A DNA stretch of 64,000 nt from Mycobacterium sp. DL440 (GCF_011745145.1 NZ_CP050191.1:1329991-1393990); one strand, 5' to 3'. Shown: positions 1 to 9,663, counted from the stretch's first letter. Translations and numbers: made by a program. Notes: generated by a model not told the origin, from the letters alone.

Positions 1-988
1 GCTGCAACGCCCACGCATGCCCGCGCACGTTCTCGCGGACCACCTCCGGGTCTCCGGTGACCGCACCCGTATCGGGTGCCAGTCGCACTGCGACGGTCTT
101 CTTGGAATTGACCAGGTTGACCAACACCGTGCCCTCGAGTGCGGCGCAGCCGGCGACACCGGGCCGGTCCGGCCAGGTCCACACCGTGGACACCTTCGAG
201 TCCTTGGTGATCCGCTGCAACCGGTCGGCACTCGGAGTGCGGTCGGTGACGTAGAGCGAGCCGTCCGATGAATCGACGCACATGCCTCCGCCGGCACCCA
301 AGTCGCTCAGTGCCGTGGTGACCGGGGCCTGGTTGACCGTGGTGGGCTGCTCGATGCGCAGCACCTTGCCGGCCAGCGATCCGGGATCGGCGGCCAGCGC
401 CGGGTCGCCCGCATCGCCCGTCTGCACCAACAGGGTGGTCTTGCTGGTGAATGTCAGCGACCCGGTATTGCCGGTAGCGCCCTTGGGGATGCCGGTCAGG
501 ATCGGCTTCGGCACGTCGCCGTCGGCGATGCGGATCACCCGGTTGTCGGTCGGTGTGCTGACGTAGGCGTACATCAGCCGGTCCTGACCGTAGGTCGGCG
601 ACAAGACGATGTCCATCAGGCCGCCGTCGCCCGACGGATCCACCGGGATCATCACTTTGACCTTCGGTTCGGCTTTCACCGACACCTGCTTGACCGCGCC
701 GGTGAGCCGTTCGGCGACCAGGGCGGACTGGCTGTCGGGCAGCATGATCAGTCCGCTGGTGCTGTCCAGGCAGCCCTGCATCACACCCGTCGCCTTGCAT
801 TCTTTGGGGAACGGCTTGGCCGGCAGTGGTGGCGGCGGTGGTGGTGTCGTGGTCGGCCCCGGTGCCATCTTGGGCTCAGTGGTGAAGGGCTCGGACTGGG
901 CCGCGTCGAATCGGGCACAGCCCGACCCGACAAGCATCGCGGCACACAGAACGGCGGCCACCCCCGTCATCCGCCGGCGCGATCTCAT
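1..988 (-). CDS. lppZ: LppZ-like lipoprotein, sorbosone dehydrogenase/beta-propeller type (3' end off window)
   Basis: Reading leftwards, the protein starts with a short basic segment (MRSRRRM), a hydrophobic core and a Cys at about residue 24 in a lipobox-like context (LVGSGC), so it is probably an exported, lipid-anchored envelope protein. A Thr/Pro-rich linker follows (runs of P near residues 45-50), then a domain that reads like M. tuberculosis LppZ, for example KECKATGVMQGC and GDGGLMDIVLSPTYGQDRLM, typical of PQQ-dependent glucose/sorbosone dehydrogenase-like propellers. The catalytic role is unknown. The gene runs off the left edge after about 329 codons. ATG at 988 is preceded by TAATCT on the minus strand with a 7-nt gap and no Shine-Dalgarno, suggesting a leaderless transcript. 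It is divergent from the DoxX gene. Confidence 0.9.
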   Translation of the reverse strand, partial: MRSRRRMTGVAAVLCAAMLVGSGCARFDAAQSEPFTTEPKMAPGPTTTPPPPPPLPAKPFPKECKATGVMQGCLDSTSGLIMLPDSQSALVAERLTGAVKQVSVKAEPKVKVMIPVDPSGDGGLMDIVLSPTYGQDRLMYAYVSTPTDNRVIRIADGDVPKPILTGIPKGATGNTGSLTFTSKTTLLVQTGDAGDPALAADPGSLAGKVLRIEQPTTVNQAPVTTALSDLGAGGGMCVDSSDGSLYVTDRTPSADRLQRITKDSKVSTVWTWPDRPGVAGCAALEGTVLVNLVNSKKTVAVRLAPDTGAVTGDPEVVRENVRGHAWALQ

Positions 989-1124
989 GCCCGCCAGATT
1001 ACGGATTGCTCGGCAGTGCGCGCCACGTCGGGACCTCGCGTCGTACCCGTAGCAGTCCGATACCAGGCGGAAGCGCCGGGGTAAATACTCGGATCGGACC
1101 GGACTTGCACTTACCCTGGCAGCT

Positions 1125-1967
1125 GTGACCAGCCACCCACAGGACCCACAAGCCTGGCAACGACCGGGTTACTCGGACGATTCCGCCAGGCCGGCCGGGG
1201 CCAGCCTGGTCGATCCCGAAGACGACCTGCCGTCGGAGAACTACGGCGGCGACTTCGAGACCACCGCGATTCCCCGTTACGACTCGAAATCGGGCGACCA
1301 GTCGGCGTTCAGCCTGGTCGCCGACCCGGAGCCACTGCCGTACGTACAAGCCGGCGGGCCCGCCCCGATGGGGCCGTTCTCGGCCGAACCGGCCGAGATC
1401 GAGCGCGACGAGTTCGTCGACGACCGCGTCCGGGCTGCCGGCCGACGCGGCACCCAGGACCTCGGCCTGCTGATTCTGCGCGTAGCGCTCGGCGGGCTGA
1501 TGATCATCCACGGCCTGCAGAAGGCCTTCGGCTGGTGGGGCGGCCCAGGGCTGGACGGGTTCAACTCATCGCTGGACGAGATGGGCTTCAAGAACGCCGA
1601 CATCCTGACCTACGCGGCCACCGGCGGGCAGATCGCCGCCGGCGTGCTGCTGGTTCTCGGGTTGTTCACCCCCATCGCGGCTGCCGGCGCACTGGCCTAC
1701 CTGATCAACGGGGTGCTGGCCACCGCGATGGCGGCACATGAGCAGGCCCGCCTCGCCGAAGTCATCACCGACGGCACCGAATACCGGTTGATCGTCGTCG
1801 TCGCCGCGGCCGCGATCATCCTGACCGGGCCGGGACGCTACGGATTCGACGCCGGCCGCGGCTGGGCCCGGCGCCCGTTCGTCGGATCCTTCGTGGCCCT
1901 GGTGCTCGGCGTGGCCGGCGGCATCGCCATCTGGGTGCTGCTCAACGGCGGCAACCCGCTCGGCTGA
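1125..1967 (+). CDS. doxX: DoxX family membrane protein
   Basis: 280 aa, GTG start. The first ~105 residues are hydrophilic and acidic. The C-terminal part carries about four hydrophobic helices in the DoxX pattern: LGLLILRVALGGLMIIHGLQ, then FGWWGGPGLDGF, then helices near residues 165-190, 220-235 and 255-275. It reads as the orthologue of Rv3005c, described in M. tuberculosis as the DoxX part of a membrane oxidoreductase complex with SodA and the thiosulfate sulfurtransferase SseA that counters oxidative stress (known of the family). The start is supported by TACCCT at 1112-1117 followed by 7 nt and then GTG with no Shine-Dalgarno, so it is probably leaderless. Divergent from lppZ. Confidence 0.9.
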   Translation: MTSHPQDPQAWQRPGYSDDSARPAGASLVDPEDDLPSENYGGDFETTAIPRYDSKSGDQSAFSLVADPEPLPYVQAGGPAPMGPFSAEPAEIERDEFVDDRVRAAGRRGTQDLGLLILRVALGGLMIIHGLQKAFGWWGGPGLDGFNSSLDEMGFKNADILTYAATGGQIAAGVLLVLGLFTPIAAAGALAYLINGVLATAMAAHEQARLAEVITDGTEYRLIVVVAAAAIILTGPGRYGFDAGRGWARRPFVGSFVALVLGVAGGIAIWVLLNGGNPLG

Positions 1968-1992
1968 AACGACGCTGAACGTCGTTGAATTG

Positions 1993-2382
1993 TCAGGCGT
2001 ACGGATTCGGTACGCGGCCGCCACTCACCTCGGTGAGCAACGGCAGTGTCGCGAATGTCACGGCAGGCAGGCGCAGGTCGGTCCCGTCGTTCAAATCGGC
2101 AATCGCCCAGGACGACCGGTCGAATCGCAGTCCCTTGATATCGGCCCACGACACCGTGCGGCTGCGCGTCAGCGACCGTGCGGTGACGGTGTCGGCATCA
2201 GCGGTCGTGCGGTACCGGATGATGGCCGCCGACAACGCAATCGGGATCACCAGTAGCACCGAGAACAAGGTCGGATTGGTCAGGACCAGCGTCAGCAGGC
2301 CGAGCGTCAGGAATCCGACTGCCAGGTGTGCCATGGGCGATATCCGGATGACGACAGGGGCGGTTGCCGATCGTGCGCTCAC
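1993..2382 (-). CDS. cfp6: CFP6-like PH domain membrane protein
   Basis: 129 aa from GTG 2382, chosen because AAGGA lies 7 nt upstream; an internal ATG at 2334 corresponds to the start of M. tuberculosis CFP6 (MAHxAVGFLTLGLL). Two hydrophobic segments (about residues 20-50) precede a small bacterial PH-like domain with conserved WADIKGLRFDRSSWAIADL and LRLPAVTFATLPLLTE. CFP6 (Rv3004) was first named as a low-molecular-weight culture-filtrate antigen; its biochemical role is not known. It is convergent with doxX (25 nt apart) and divergent from the ilv operon. Confidence 0.85.
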   Translation of the reverse strand: MSARSATAPVVIRISPMAHLAVGFLTLGLLTLVLTNPTLFSVLLVIPIALSAAIIRYRTTADADTVTARSLTRSRTVSWADIKGLRFDRSSWAIADLNDGTDLRLPAVTFATLPLLTEVSGGRVPNPYA

Positions 2383-2455
2383 GTGTTCATCCTTGCACCA
2401 CCCGGAGGGCCGCCCCGCCGGCATCACCGGACGTCCTGCCCCTTGCTGAACCAAT

Positions 2456-2485
2456 TTGACCTTTAACCTGTACGGCAGCTACCGT
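2456..2485 (+). promoter_or_regulatory. Predicted ilvBNC promoter
   Basis: TTGACC (2456-2461), an 18-nt spacer and TACCGT (2480-2485) resemble a SigA promoter. The expected transcription start falls about 7 nt downstream, 1-3 nt before the ATG of the leader peptide at 2494, so the leader ORF is read at or almost at the 5' end of the mRNA. Inferred from pattern only. Confidence 0.6.
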
Positions 2486-2493
2486 CAGGTGCT

Positions 2494-2565
2494 ATGCAGA
2501 CCCCCGGATTGCTCGTAGTAATTGGTTGGCGCGTTGATGCCGCGCTGGCCCTCTGCCGGGCATAG
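2494..2565 (+). CDS. ilvB leader peptide (attenuation sensor)
   Basis: A 23-codon ORF encoding MQTPGLLVVIGWRVDAALAL followed by CRA. Codons 6-10 are Leu-Leu-Val-Val-Ile, exactly the three amino acids made by the downstream pathway, which is the hallmark of a branched-chain attenuator peptide. It is followed within 20 nt by an intrinsic terminator and precedes ilvB by 132 nt. When Leu, Val or Ile tRNAs are uncharged, the ribosome should stall at codons 6-10 and leave the segment at 2524-2540 free to pair with 2571-2586. Attenuation of ilvBNC is known in Corynebacterium; its operation here is inferred from sequence. Confidence 0.85.
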   Translation: MQTPGLLVVIGWRVDAALALCRA

Positions 2566-2586
2566 CAACCGCATCGACGCGCCACC
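2524..2586 (+). promoter_or_regulatory. Antiterminator stem of the ilvB attenuator
   Basis: Segment A (2524-2540, within leader codons 11-16) and segment B (2571-2586) are complementary: A contains TTGGCGCGTTGATGC and B reads GCATCGACGCGCCACC, giving about 14 pairs with a G-U. B overlaps the first bases of the terminator's 5' arm (2584-2586), so A:B pairing and the full terminator hairpin compete. A ribosome that reaches the leader stop codon covers A and lets the terminator form. Confidence 0.7.
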
Positions 2587-2618
2587 CTCGTACAGCTACC
2601 GGCTGACGGGGGTTTTTT
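2584..2618 (+). terminator. ilvB attenuator terminator
   Basis: The 5' arm ACCCTCGTACAGC (2584-2596) pairs with GGCTGACGGGGGT (2601-2613) with one G-U and one bulged A, and is followed by TTTTTT (2613-2618). This is a classic Rho-independent terminator lying between the leader peptide and ilvB, unusual for a mycobacterium in having a true T-tract. Confidence 0.85.
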
Positions 2619-2697
2619 ATTTGCCAAAAGGCGCCGCCACCAGTGAAAAAAGAGATTTCCTGAACAGGAACGTGAATAGGACCGTGAAGAGGACATC

Positions 2698-4560
2698 GTG
2701 AGCGCACCGACAACGCGACCGCCAGCCCGGTCGGGAACCGCGCCTGCCAACGGCGCAGCCAACGCCAAATCAGAATCGGGACAGCCCAATCGGGTTGCAC
2801 CGGAGCAGCTCACCGGCGCCCAGGCGGTCGTCCGGTCGCTGGAGGAGCTCGGCGTCGACGTCGTCTTCGGCATCCCCGGTGGCGCCGTGCTGCCGGTCTA
2901 CGATCCGCTGTTCGACTCGCAGAAGCTGCGGCACGTGCTGGTCCGGCATGAGCAGGGTGCCGGCCACGCTGCCAGCGGCTATGCGCACGCCACCGGCAAG
3001 GTCGGCGTGATGATGGCGACGTCGGGTCCCGGCGCGACCAACCTGATCACCCCGCTGGCCGACGCCCAGATGGACTCCATCCCCGTGGTGGCAATCACCG
3101 GGCAGGTGGGTCGCAGCCTGATCGGCACCGACGCCTTCCAGGAAGCCGACATCACCGGCATGACCATGCCGATCACCAAGCACAACTTCCTGGTGCGCAA
3201 CGGTGACGACATCGCCCGGGTGATGGCCGAGGCCTTCCACATCGCCAGCTCGGGGCGCCCGGGCGCGGTGCTCGTCGACGTTCCCAAGGACATCCTGCAG
3301 GGCCAGTGCACCTTCTCCTGGCCGCCGCAGATGGACCTGCCCGGGTACAAGCCGAACACCAAGCCGCACAGCCGTCAGGTGCGTGAAGCCGCGAAGCTGA
3401 TCGCCGCGGCGCACAAGCCGGTGCTCTACGTCGGTGGTGGTGTCATCCGTGGTGAGGCCAGTGCCGAACTGCTCGAGCTGGCCGAGCTGACCGGCATCCC
3501 GGTCGTCACCACGCTCATGGCCCGGGGCGCGTTCCCGGACAGCCACCCGCAGCACCTGGGTATGCCGGGCATGCACGGCACCGTGGCCGCGGTGGGTGCG
3601 TTGCAGAAGAGCGACCTGCTGATCGCCCTGGGCACGCGCTTCGATGACCGCGTGACCGGCCAGCTCGACTCCTTCGCGCCCGACGCCAAGGTGATCCATG
3701 CCGATATCGATCCGGCGGAGATCGGCAAGAACCGGCATGCCGACGTTCCGATCGTGGGTGACGTGAAGGCGGTCATCACCGATCTGATCGAGGTGCTGCG
3801 CCGCGACGGAACGACCAGTGCCGCACTGAAACTGGACGACTGGACGGAGTACCTGTCCGGCCTGAAGACGACCTACCCGCTGAGCTACGGGCCGCAGAGC
3901 GACGGCAGCCTGAGCCCCGAGTACGTCATCGAGAAGCTCGGTCAGATCGCCGGACCCGAAGCGGTCTATGTCGCCGGGGTCGGCCAGCACCAGATGTGGG
4001 CCGCGCAGTTCGTCAAGTACGAGAACCCGAAGACGTGGCTGAACTCCGGTGGCCTGGGCACCATGGGCTTCGCCGTCCCGGCGGCCATGGGCGCCAAGTT
4101 CGCCCGCCCCGAGGCCGAGGTGTGGGCCATCGACGGTGACGGCTGCTTCCAGATGACCAACCAGGAGCTGGCCACCTGTGCCATCGAGGGCGCGCCGATC
4201 AAGGTGGCGTTGATCAACAACGGCAACCTGGGCATGGTGCGGCAGTGGCAGACGCTGTTCTATGGCCAGCGTTACAGCCAGACCGATCTGGCCACGCACT
4301 CGCGTCGAATTCCGGACTTCGTCAAGCTGGCCGAGGCGCTGGGGTGCGTCGGGCTGCGCTGCGAGCGGGCCGAAGACGTCGAGGACGTCATCAACCAGGC
4401 CCGGGCCATCAACGACCGCCCGGTGGTCATCGACTTCATCGTCGGTGCCGACGCGCAGGTGTGGCCGATGGTCGCCGCCGGCACCAGCAACGACGAGATC
4501 ATGGCGGCCCGGGACATCCGGCCGCTGTTCGACGAAAACGACGACGAGGGGCATGCCTGA
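2698..4560 (+). CDS. ilvB: Acetolactate synthase, catalytic subunit
   Basis: 620 aa, GTG start after GAAGAGGA. It condenses pyruvate with pyruvate or 2-oxobutyrate to give acetolactate or acetohydroxybutyrate, the first committed step to Val, Leu and Ile, using ThDP, Mg and FAD. The catalytic Glu lies in [14 protein letters not shown] (Glu85), and the ThDP/Mg motif is [15 protein letters not shown] ending in INNGN (about residues 478-508). Domains follow the standard order: N-terminal ThDP pyrimidine-binding, central FAD/ADP-like (about 210-345), C-terminal pyrophosphate-binding. The first ~35 residues are a Pro/Ala-rich extension as in M. tuberculosis IlvB1. The stop overlaps the ilvN ATG by one base (TGATG), so translation is coupled. 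Controlled by the upstream attenuator. Confidence 0.97.
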   Translation: MSAPTTRPPARSGTAPANGAANAKSESGQPNRVAPEQLTGAQAVVRSLEELGVDVVFGIPGGAVLPVYDPLFDSQKLRHVLVRHEQGAGHAASGYAHATGKVGVMMATSGPGATNLITPLADAQMDSIPVVAITGQVGRSLIGTDAFQEADITGMTMPITKHNFLVRNGDDIARVMAEAFHIASSGRPGAVLVDVPKDILQGQCTFSWPPQMDLPGYKPNTKPHSRQVREAAKLIAAAHKPVLYVGGGVIRGEASAELLELAELTGIPVVTTLMARGAFPDSHPQHLGMPGMHGTVAAVGALQKSDLLIALGTRFDDRVTGQLDSFAPDAKVIHADIDPAEIGKNRHADVPIVGDVKAVITDLIEVLRRDGTTSAALKLDDWTEYLSGLKTTYPLSYGPQSDGSLSPEYVIEKLGQIAGPEAVYVAGVGQHQMWAAQFVKYENPKTWLNSGGLGTMGFAVPAAMGAKFARPEAEVWAIDGDGCFQMTNQELATCAIEGAPIKVALINNGNLGMVRQWQTLFYGQRYSQTDLATHSRRIPDFVKLAEALGCVGLRCERAEDVEDVINQARAINDRPVVIDFIVGADAQVWPMVAAGTSNDEIMAARDIRPLFDENDDEGHA

Positions 4561-5072
4561 TGAGCAACACCACCCCCACCCACACGCTTTCGGTGCTGGT
4601 CGAGGACAAGCCCGGCGTTCTCGCCCGGGTGGCCACGCTGTTCTCCCGTCGTGGCTACAACATCCAGTCCCTGGCTGTGGGTGCCACCGAGCAGAAGCAC
4701 ATGTCGCGGATGACGATCGTCGTCAGTGTCGAGGAATCGCCGCTGGAGCAGATCACCAAGCAGCTCAACAAGCTGATCAACGTGATCAAGATCGTCGAGC
4801 AGGAGGAGGACGGTTCGGTCTCCCGCGAACTCGCGCTGATCAAGGTGCGCGCCGACGCGAGCAATCGCGGCCAGGTCATCGAAGCGGTGAACCTGTTCCG
4901 CGCCAAGGTCGTTGACGTTTCCACCGAGTCGCTGACAGTGGAAGCGACCGGTACGGCGGAGAAGCTGGAGGCCCTGCTGCGGGTCCTCGAGCCCTACGGT
5001 ATCCGTGAGATCGCACAGTCCGGGATGGTGTCGGTCTCGCGCGGTCCCCGTGGTATCAGCGCAGTGAAGTAA
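4560..5072 (+). CDS. ilvN: Acetolactate synthase, regulatory subunit
   Basis: 170 aa. It binds IlvB, raises its activity and confers valine feedback inhibition. An N-terminal ACT domain (THTLSVLVEDKPGVLARVATL, residues 7-27, with RRGYNIQSLAVG) is followed by the C-terminal IlvN domain with EALLRVLEPYGIREIAQSG. The length is typical for the small subunit. Its ATG shares one base with the ilvB stop codon, which favours balanced subunit synthesis. Confidence 0.97.
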   Translation: MSNTTPTHTLSVLVEDKPGVLARVATLFSRRGYNIQSLAVGATEQKHMSRMTIVVSVEESPLEQITKQLNKLINVIKIVEQEEDGSVSRELALIKVRADASNRGQVIEAVNLFRAKVVDVSTESLTVEATGTAEKLEALLRVLEPYGIREIAQSGMVSVSRGPRGISAVK

Positions 5073-5091
5073 GCACGTCAAGTAGCGTTAA

Positions 5092-6141
<1,050 letters not shown>

Positions 6142-6157
6142 TTCCCTTACGCCGACT

Positions 6158-6204
6158 GGCCAGTTATCGCACGCAAGCTACGAAAAAGCGTGCCATAACT
6201 GGCC
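6158..6204. terminator. Inverted repeat after ilvC (bidirectional terminator-like)
   Basis: GGCCAGTTATCGCACGC (6158-6174) and GCGTGCCATAACTGGCC (6188-6204) form a 17-bp stem with one mismatched position and a 13-nt loop, midway between the convergent ends of ilvC and the gene at 6215. There is no strong T-tract, as is usual in mycobacteria. Confidence 0.75.
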
Positions 6205-6214
6205 TTTCGGCTTT

Positions 6215-6553
6215 CTAGATGATGGTGTAACCGATTGCGGCCAGTGTGCGGGCCACACTTCTGCCGTCTGCGCTGCCCGGGAGCTTCTCGATGCTGTCGA
6301 TCTGCAGGCCTTCGCCGACCACGCCGTAGAGTTCGGTCGAGACCGGATCATCTGGCTCCGGCGGCTCGATCCGCCCATCAGGGTAGATGCACTGCGCTCG
6401 CATGGCCCAAGTTGTCTGTGCGGCCGCGACGACGTTGTAGCCACACAGCGGCGGGCTCACGTGATAGAGCTTCATGTCGCCGACAGCAATGATCTTCATG
6501 ACCGGATCGGTATGTGGCACGGAACCCACCAACCGAGCGATGCCAGTGTTCAT
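6215..6553 (-). CDS. Hypothetical protein
   Basis: 112 aa, not recognised. It has no signal peptide and no membrane segment. Readable stretches are MKIIAVGDMKLYHVSPPLCG, two Cys (about residues 37 and 55) and an acidic middle (PPEPDDPVSTELYG). The start at 6553 is supported by TAGATT on the minus strand 6 nt upstream with no Shine-Dalgarno, the leaderless pattern seen in several backbone genes here; an alternative ATG is at 6499. It closes the left side of the island, facing ilvC. Function unknown. Confidence 0.6.
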   Translation of the reverse strand: MNTGIARLVGSVPHTDPVMKIIAVGDMKLYHVSPPLCGYNVVAAAQTTWAMRAQCIYPDGRIEPPEPDDPVSTELYGVVGEGLQIDSIEKLPGSADGRSVARTLAAIGYTII

Positions 6554-6600
6554 CGCTCAAATCTAAGCGCCGGTCGGGCGCGTGCAGCGCAGCACTTTTC

Positions 6601-7212
6601 TTACGAACCCAGCCGCGCGGCCACACTCACCACGCGCCGGGCCAGGTGATCCAGCGCGTTGTAGGTGGCGTCATCGAATTCGCCGATGTTGTCGTGGTTG
6701 GCGATCAAGCTCGCGCCGTACGGGTTGCCATCGACGAACTTGAGCGGGTCGGTGTAGCCGGGCGGCACGATGATCCCGCCCCAGTGCATCAGCGTGACGT
6801 ACAGCGTCAGCAGCGTGGTCTCCTGGCCGCCGTGCGCGGTGTTGGTCGAGGTGAACCCGGCGTAGACCTTGTCGGCGAGCTTGCCCTGTGACCACAGGCC
6901 ACCGAGCGAATCGAGGAATCCACGCAATTGCGAAGCGACAGAACCGAACCGGGTGGGGGAGCCGAAGATCACCGCATCCGCCCACACGATGTCGTCACCG
7001 GTCGCCGTCGGAAGATCCTTGGTGGCTTCGTAATTGGAAGTCCAGGCCGGATTGTGGGCAAAGGATTCCGGATCCTGGGTCTCGGCGACATGGCGTAGGC
7101 GCACCTCGGCACCTGCGGACTCCGCGGTGGCAGTGACGCGCTGAGCCATCGTGGTGCCATGGCCGGTTGCGGAGTAGTAGATGACGGCGACCTTGGGTGC
7201 AGAGTTGGTCAT
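6601..7212 (-). CDS. wrbA: WrbA-type NAD(P)H:quinone oxidoreductase
   Basis: 203 aa flavodoxin-fold protein. The FMN phosphate loop reads YYSATGHGTTMAQ near residues 12-24, and GSPTRFGSVASQLRGFLD (about 84-101) and FTSTNTAHGGQE (about 119-130) are WrbA signatures. The family reduces quinones by two electrons in the cytosol, limiting semiquinone and oxidative damage. The ATG overlaps the stop of the upstream FAD oxidoreductase by 4 nt (ATGA), so the two are translationally coupled on the minus strand. Confidence 0.92.
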   Translation of the reverse strand: MTNSAPKVAVIYYSATGHGTTMAQRVTATAESAGAEVRLRHVAETQDPESFAHNPAWTSNYEATKDLPTATGDDIVWADAVIFGSPTRFGSVASQLRGFLDSLGGLWSQGKLADKVYAGFTSTNTAHGGQETTLLTLYVTLMHWGGIIVPPGYTDPLKFVDGNPYGASLIANHDNIGEFDDATYNALDHLARRVVSVAARLGS

Positions 7213-8639
7213 GGCGCCAGCTTAGGCAGATCCGTGATGCCGAACTCGCGTTTCAGCACGGTGCGAGCTGCGTAGAAGCCGGCCATCCCGTGCACGCCGC
7301 CGCCGGGCGGGGTCGCCGACGAGCACAGATACGCCTTGGGGATCGGTGTGGTCCAGGGGTTGAACCGCGGAGTGGGCCCGAGCAGCGCGCTGGCCATGTT
7401 GTTGCCGCCGACGCCGATGTCGCCGCCGACGAGGTTGGCGTTGTGTTCGTCCATCTGTGACGCGGGCACGCTGCGGACCCCGACCACCAGATCGCGGAAG
7501 CCTGGGGCAAATCGTTCGAAGATGTCGGTGACGGCTGCGGCCATGTCCCGCGTCGAATTGTTGGGTACGTGGACATAGGTCCACAGTGGGCGACGGCCGG
7601 CGTCATCGATGCGCGCCGGGTCGGCGATATGGGGGAGTGCGGCCAGCACCATCGGCCACTCGGCGTGACGGCCCGCGGCGATCTCGGACTCGGCCAGTGC
7701 CATCTGGGCCCGGCTGCCACCCAGATGCAGTGTCGGCGCCTGGGTCAGACGCGGGTCACGCCAAGGGATCTCGCCGCTCAGCACGAAATCGACCTTCGCC
7801 ACCCCCGGACCGTAGCGGTAGCGGCTCAACGCCCTGGCGTAGCGAGGCGGCAGGGCCTTGCCGTAGATCGACAGCAGCGCGGTCGGTGCGGTGTCGTAGA
7901 TGACCACGCCCGACGGTGGTTCGGTGACCTCGTGTCCGAGGAGGAGTTCGCCGCCGTGCGCGGTGAGATCGGCGATCAGCGCATCGGGGATGGCCTGGGA
8001 TCCGCCGATCGGGATCGGCCATCCGACCGCATGTCCCAGCGTCGCCAGCATCAGACCGGCGCCTCCCGAAACCAGAGAGGGCATGGTTGAAATCGTGTGT
8101 GCGGCAACACCGCTGAACAATGCCCGGGCGTCCTCGCCTTTGAGTGACCGCCACAACGGCGTGCCTTGGGCCAGGAGCCGGGGTGCGACGCGCGCTGCTG
8201 CGGTCAGCGACGGCGGCAGCGACCGCTTGTCGCCGAGGATCAGGCCGACCACGTCATCGCACTCGGCAGCCAGCGGACCGAGCAGCCGTCGCCAGGAATC
8301 TCCGTGGTCCAGTTCGGAGCAGGTGCGCTCGATGTCGCGGTAACCGATCGCCGCCGGGCGGTGCTGCAACGGGTTGGCATAGGAAATCTCGGGGACCGCC
8401 AGTTGGACCCCGCGGGCGGTCAGGTCGTAGGCGGCGAAGAACGGCGACGCCAGCGCGAGCGGGTGCACCGCCGAACAGATGTCGTGGCCGACGCCGGAGA
8501 ACTCCGGGTCGGGCAGGGTGCGAGCGCCGCCACCAGGGGTGGGTTGTGCTTCGATGACGCGTACCGACAATCCGGCTCGGGCGCAGATGACGGCGGCGGA
8601 CAGGCCGTTGGGGCCGCTGCCGACGATTGTGACGTCCAC
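7209..8639 (-). CDS. Phytoene desaturase-like FAD-dependent oxidoreductase
   Basis: 476 aa from GTG 8639 (an upstream in-frame GTG at 8657 adds six residues). The N-terminus is a dinucleotide-binding motif, VTIVGSGPNGLSAAVICARA, followed by the acidic end of strand 2 (VRVIEAQ) and PGGGARTL, as in the carotenoid desaturase/NAD(P)-FAD amine oxidase superfamily. The C-terminus has YLCSSATPPGGGVHGMAG, the second FAD contact. No carotenoid synthesis genes are nearby, so desaturation of a carotenoid is not implied; many mycobacterial members are uncharacterised. First gene of a two-gene unit with wrbA, divergent from the TetR gene. Confidence 0.85.
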   Translation of the reverse strand: MDVTIVGSGPNGLSAAVICARAGLSVRVIEAQPTPGGGARTLPDPEFSGVGHDICSAVHPLALASPFFAAYDLTARGVQLAVPEISYANPLQHRPAAIGYRDIERTCSELDHGDSWRRLLGPLAAECDDVVGLILGDKRSLPPSLTAAARVAPRLLAQGTPLWRSLKGEDARALFSGVAAHTISTMPSLVSGGAGLMLATLGHAVGWPIPIGGSQAIPDALIADLTAHGGELLLGHEVTEPPSGVVIYDTAPTALLSIYGKALPPRYARALSRYRYGPGVAKVDFVLSGEIPWRDPRLTQAPTLHLGGSRAQMALAESEIAAGRHAEWPMVLAALPHIADPARIDDAGRRPLWTYVHVPNNSTRDMAAAVTDIFERFAPGFRDLVVGVRSVPASQMDEHNANLVGGDIGVGGNNMASALLGPTPRFNPWTTPIPKAYLCSSATPPGGGVHGMAGFYAARTVLKREFGITDLPKLAP

Positions 8640-8777
8640 GCCACCAGTACACCGCACGCGGTTCGGCTGTGGTAGTGGCCGCCCGGTCTCGTACCGAGGA
8701 CACCACGAAACCAGCCGGGCTTCCTCGGCTTGGGAGGACGACCGATACAGTCAAGTCACGAGGAAGGCGGTGACAAC

Positions 8778-9377
8778 ATGGCGCATGTGCCGAGCGCGGA
8801 TCGGCGGCGGCAATTCATCGAGGCCGCCTCGCGTGTCATCGAAACGCATGGAGTGGCCCGCGCCACGACGCGGAACATTGCCCAAGAGGCCGGCGCACCA
8901 CTGGGTGCTCTGCACTACTGCTTCGGTACCAAAGAAGAGCTGTTCGAGGCGGTTTCGCATACTTTCGGCCGATTGAACCTGGCGCCGGCAATGGAGAGCG
9001 TGCGTCCCGGCATGGGTATCACCGCGGCGGTGCCGGTACTGCTGCAGTCGACCGCGAAGTTCATTGCCGCCAACATCACCTCGGAGCTGGGCGAGCTCGA
9101 AATCTACGTGTGGGCGCTGCGCAACGGCCGACCGGAGATGCCACGGCGTACGTACGAAATCTGGATGGGGCTTGTCGAGGAAGCCCTGCGCACTGCCCGC
9201 ACCGAGGATGAGCTGGACCAAGACATCTCGGCCATAACGCGGTTGCTGGCGAGTCTGGTGGATGGCTGCGCATTGATGGAGCTGATGACCAGCGAGCAAC
9301 GTCTCGAGGAATCGGCTGAGAGCGCCAGCCGCACCGTTGTCGCGGCCATTGAAGCGGGTGTCTTCCGCCGCAACTGA
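8778..9377 (+). CDS. TetR family transcriptional regulator
   Basis: 199 aa. The ATG at 8778 follows GAGGAAGGCGG; a longer reading from 8730 lacks such a site. The N-terminal helix-turn-helix (about residues 10-55) reads RRRQFIEAASRVIETHGVAR, then TTRNIAQEAGAPLGALHYCF, then GTKEELFEAV, the canonical TetR layout. The ligand domain has no recognisable specificity. It lies between a divergent oxidoreductase pair and the catabolic run that begins at 9664, so it may control either side. One candidate for the factor binding the shared palindromes at 9607 and 21632, although no copy was seen upstream of its own gene. Confidence 0.9.
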   Translation: MAHVPSADRRRQFIEAASRVIETHGVARATTRNIAQEAGAPLGALHYCFGTKEELFEAVSHTFGRLNLAPAMESVRPGMGITAAVPVLLQSTAKFIAANITSELGELEIYVWALRNGRPEMPRRTYEIWMGLVEEALRTARTEDELDQDISAITRLLASLVDGCALMELMTSEQRLEESAESASRTVVAAIEAGVFRRN

Positions 9378-9562
9378 CGCGCGGCGTTGTGGTGCAGGCA
9401 CCGCACCTGTCAAAGCAAATGTTTCCCTGCCACTTTCATTCGGCAGAGCATTTCTCCGGCTCGATGCCGGAAACCCCGGGTCGAACACGCTTGCCGGCAA
9501 TCCACTGACGCGGGTTGTTGCGGGGGTTGGCCGCGGTCTTGCTGGTGATTTCCACCGACCTC

Positions 9563-9592
9563 TTGACAGCCTGTGGGCCAGGACACAATACT
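9563..9592 (+). promoter_or_regulatory. Predicted promoter of the catabolic run
   Basis: TTGACA (9563-9568), an 18-nt spacer and AATACT (9587-9592). The -35 is a perfect consensus. It lies 72 nt before the flavin reductase ATG. The palindrome beginning at 9607 sits where a repressor would block the start of transcription. Confidence 0.6.
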
Positions 9593-9594
9593 TC

Positions 9595-9621
9595 TGGTCA
9601 ACCGACTAGGTCATTTGACCA
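9595..9621. promoter_or_regulatory. Operator 1: palindrome plus adjacent half-conserved copy
   Basis: TAGGTCATTTGACCA (9607-9621) is an inverted repeat with GGTCA/TGACC arms. Directly upstream, TGGTCAACCGACTA (9595-9608) looks like a weaker second copy. The main palindrome begins 14 nt after the -10 box. A near-identical site occurs at the same distance after the permease promoter (21632-21646). Confidence 0.65.
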
Positions 9622-9663
9622 AATCAACTGACCCAATCAAGTTCAGCCCGAGAGGAGTCATCG

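Noticed and set aside
2770..4554. 594-codon minus-strand open frame opposite ilvB
   Set aside because: Shadow of the ilvB codon pattern; no start signal or domain.
7209..8639. Carotenoid biosynthesis locus
   Set aside because: Only the phytoene-desaturase-like fold is present; no phytoene synthase, GGPP synthase or cyclase is nearby.
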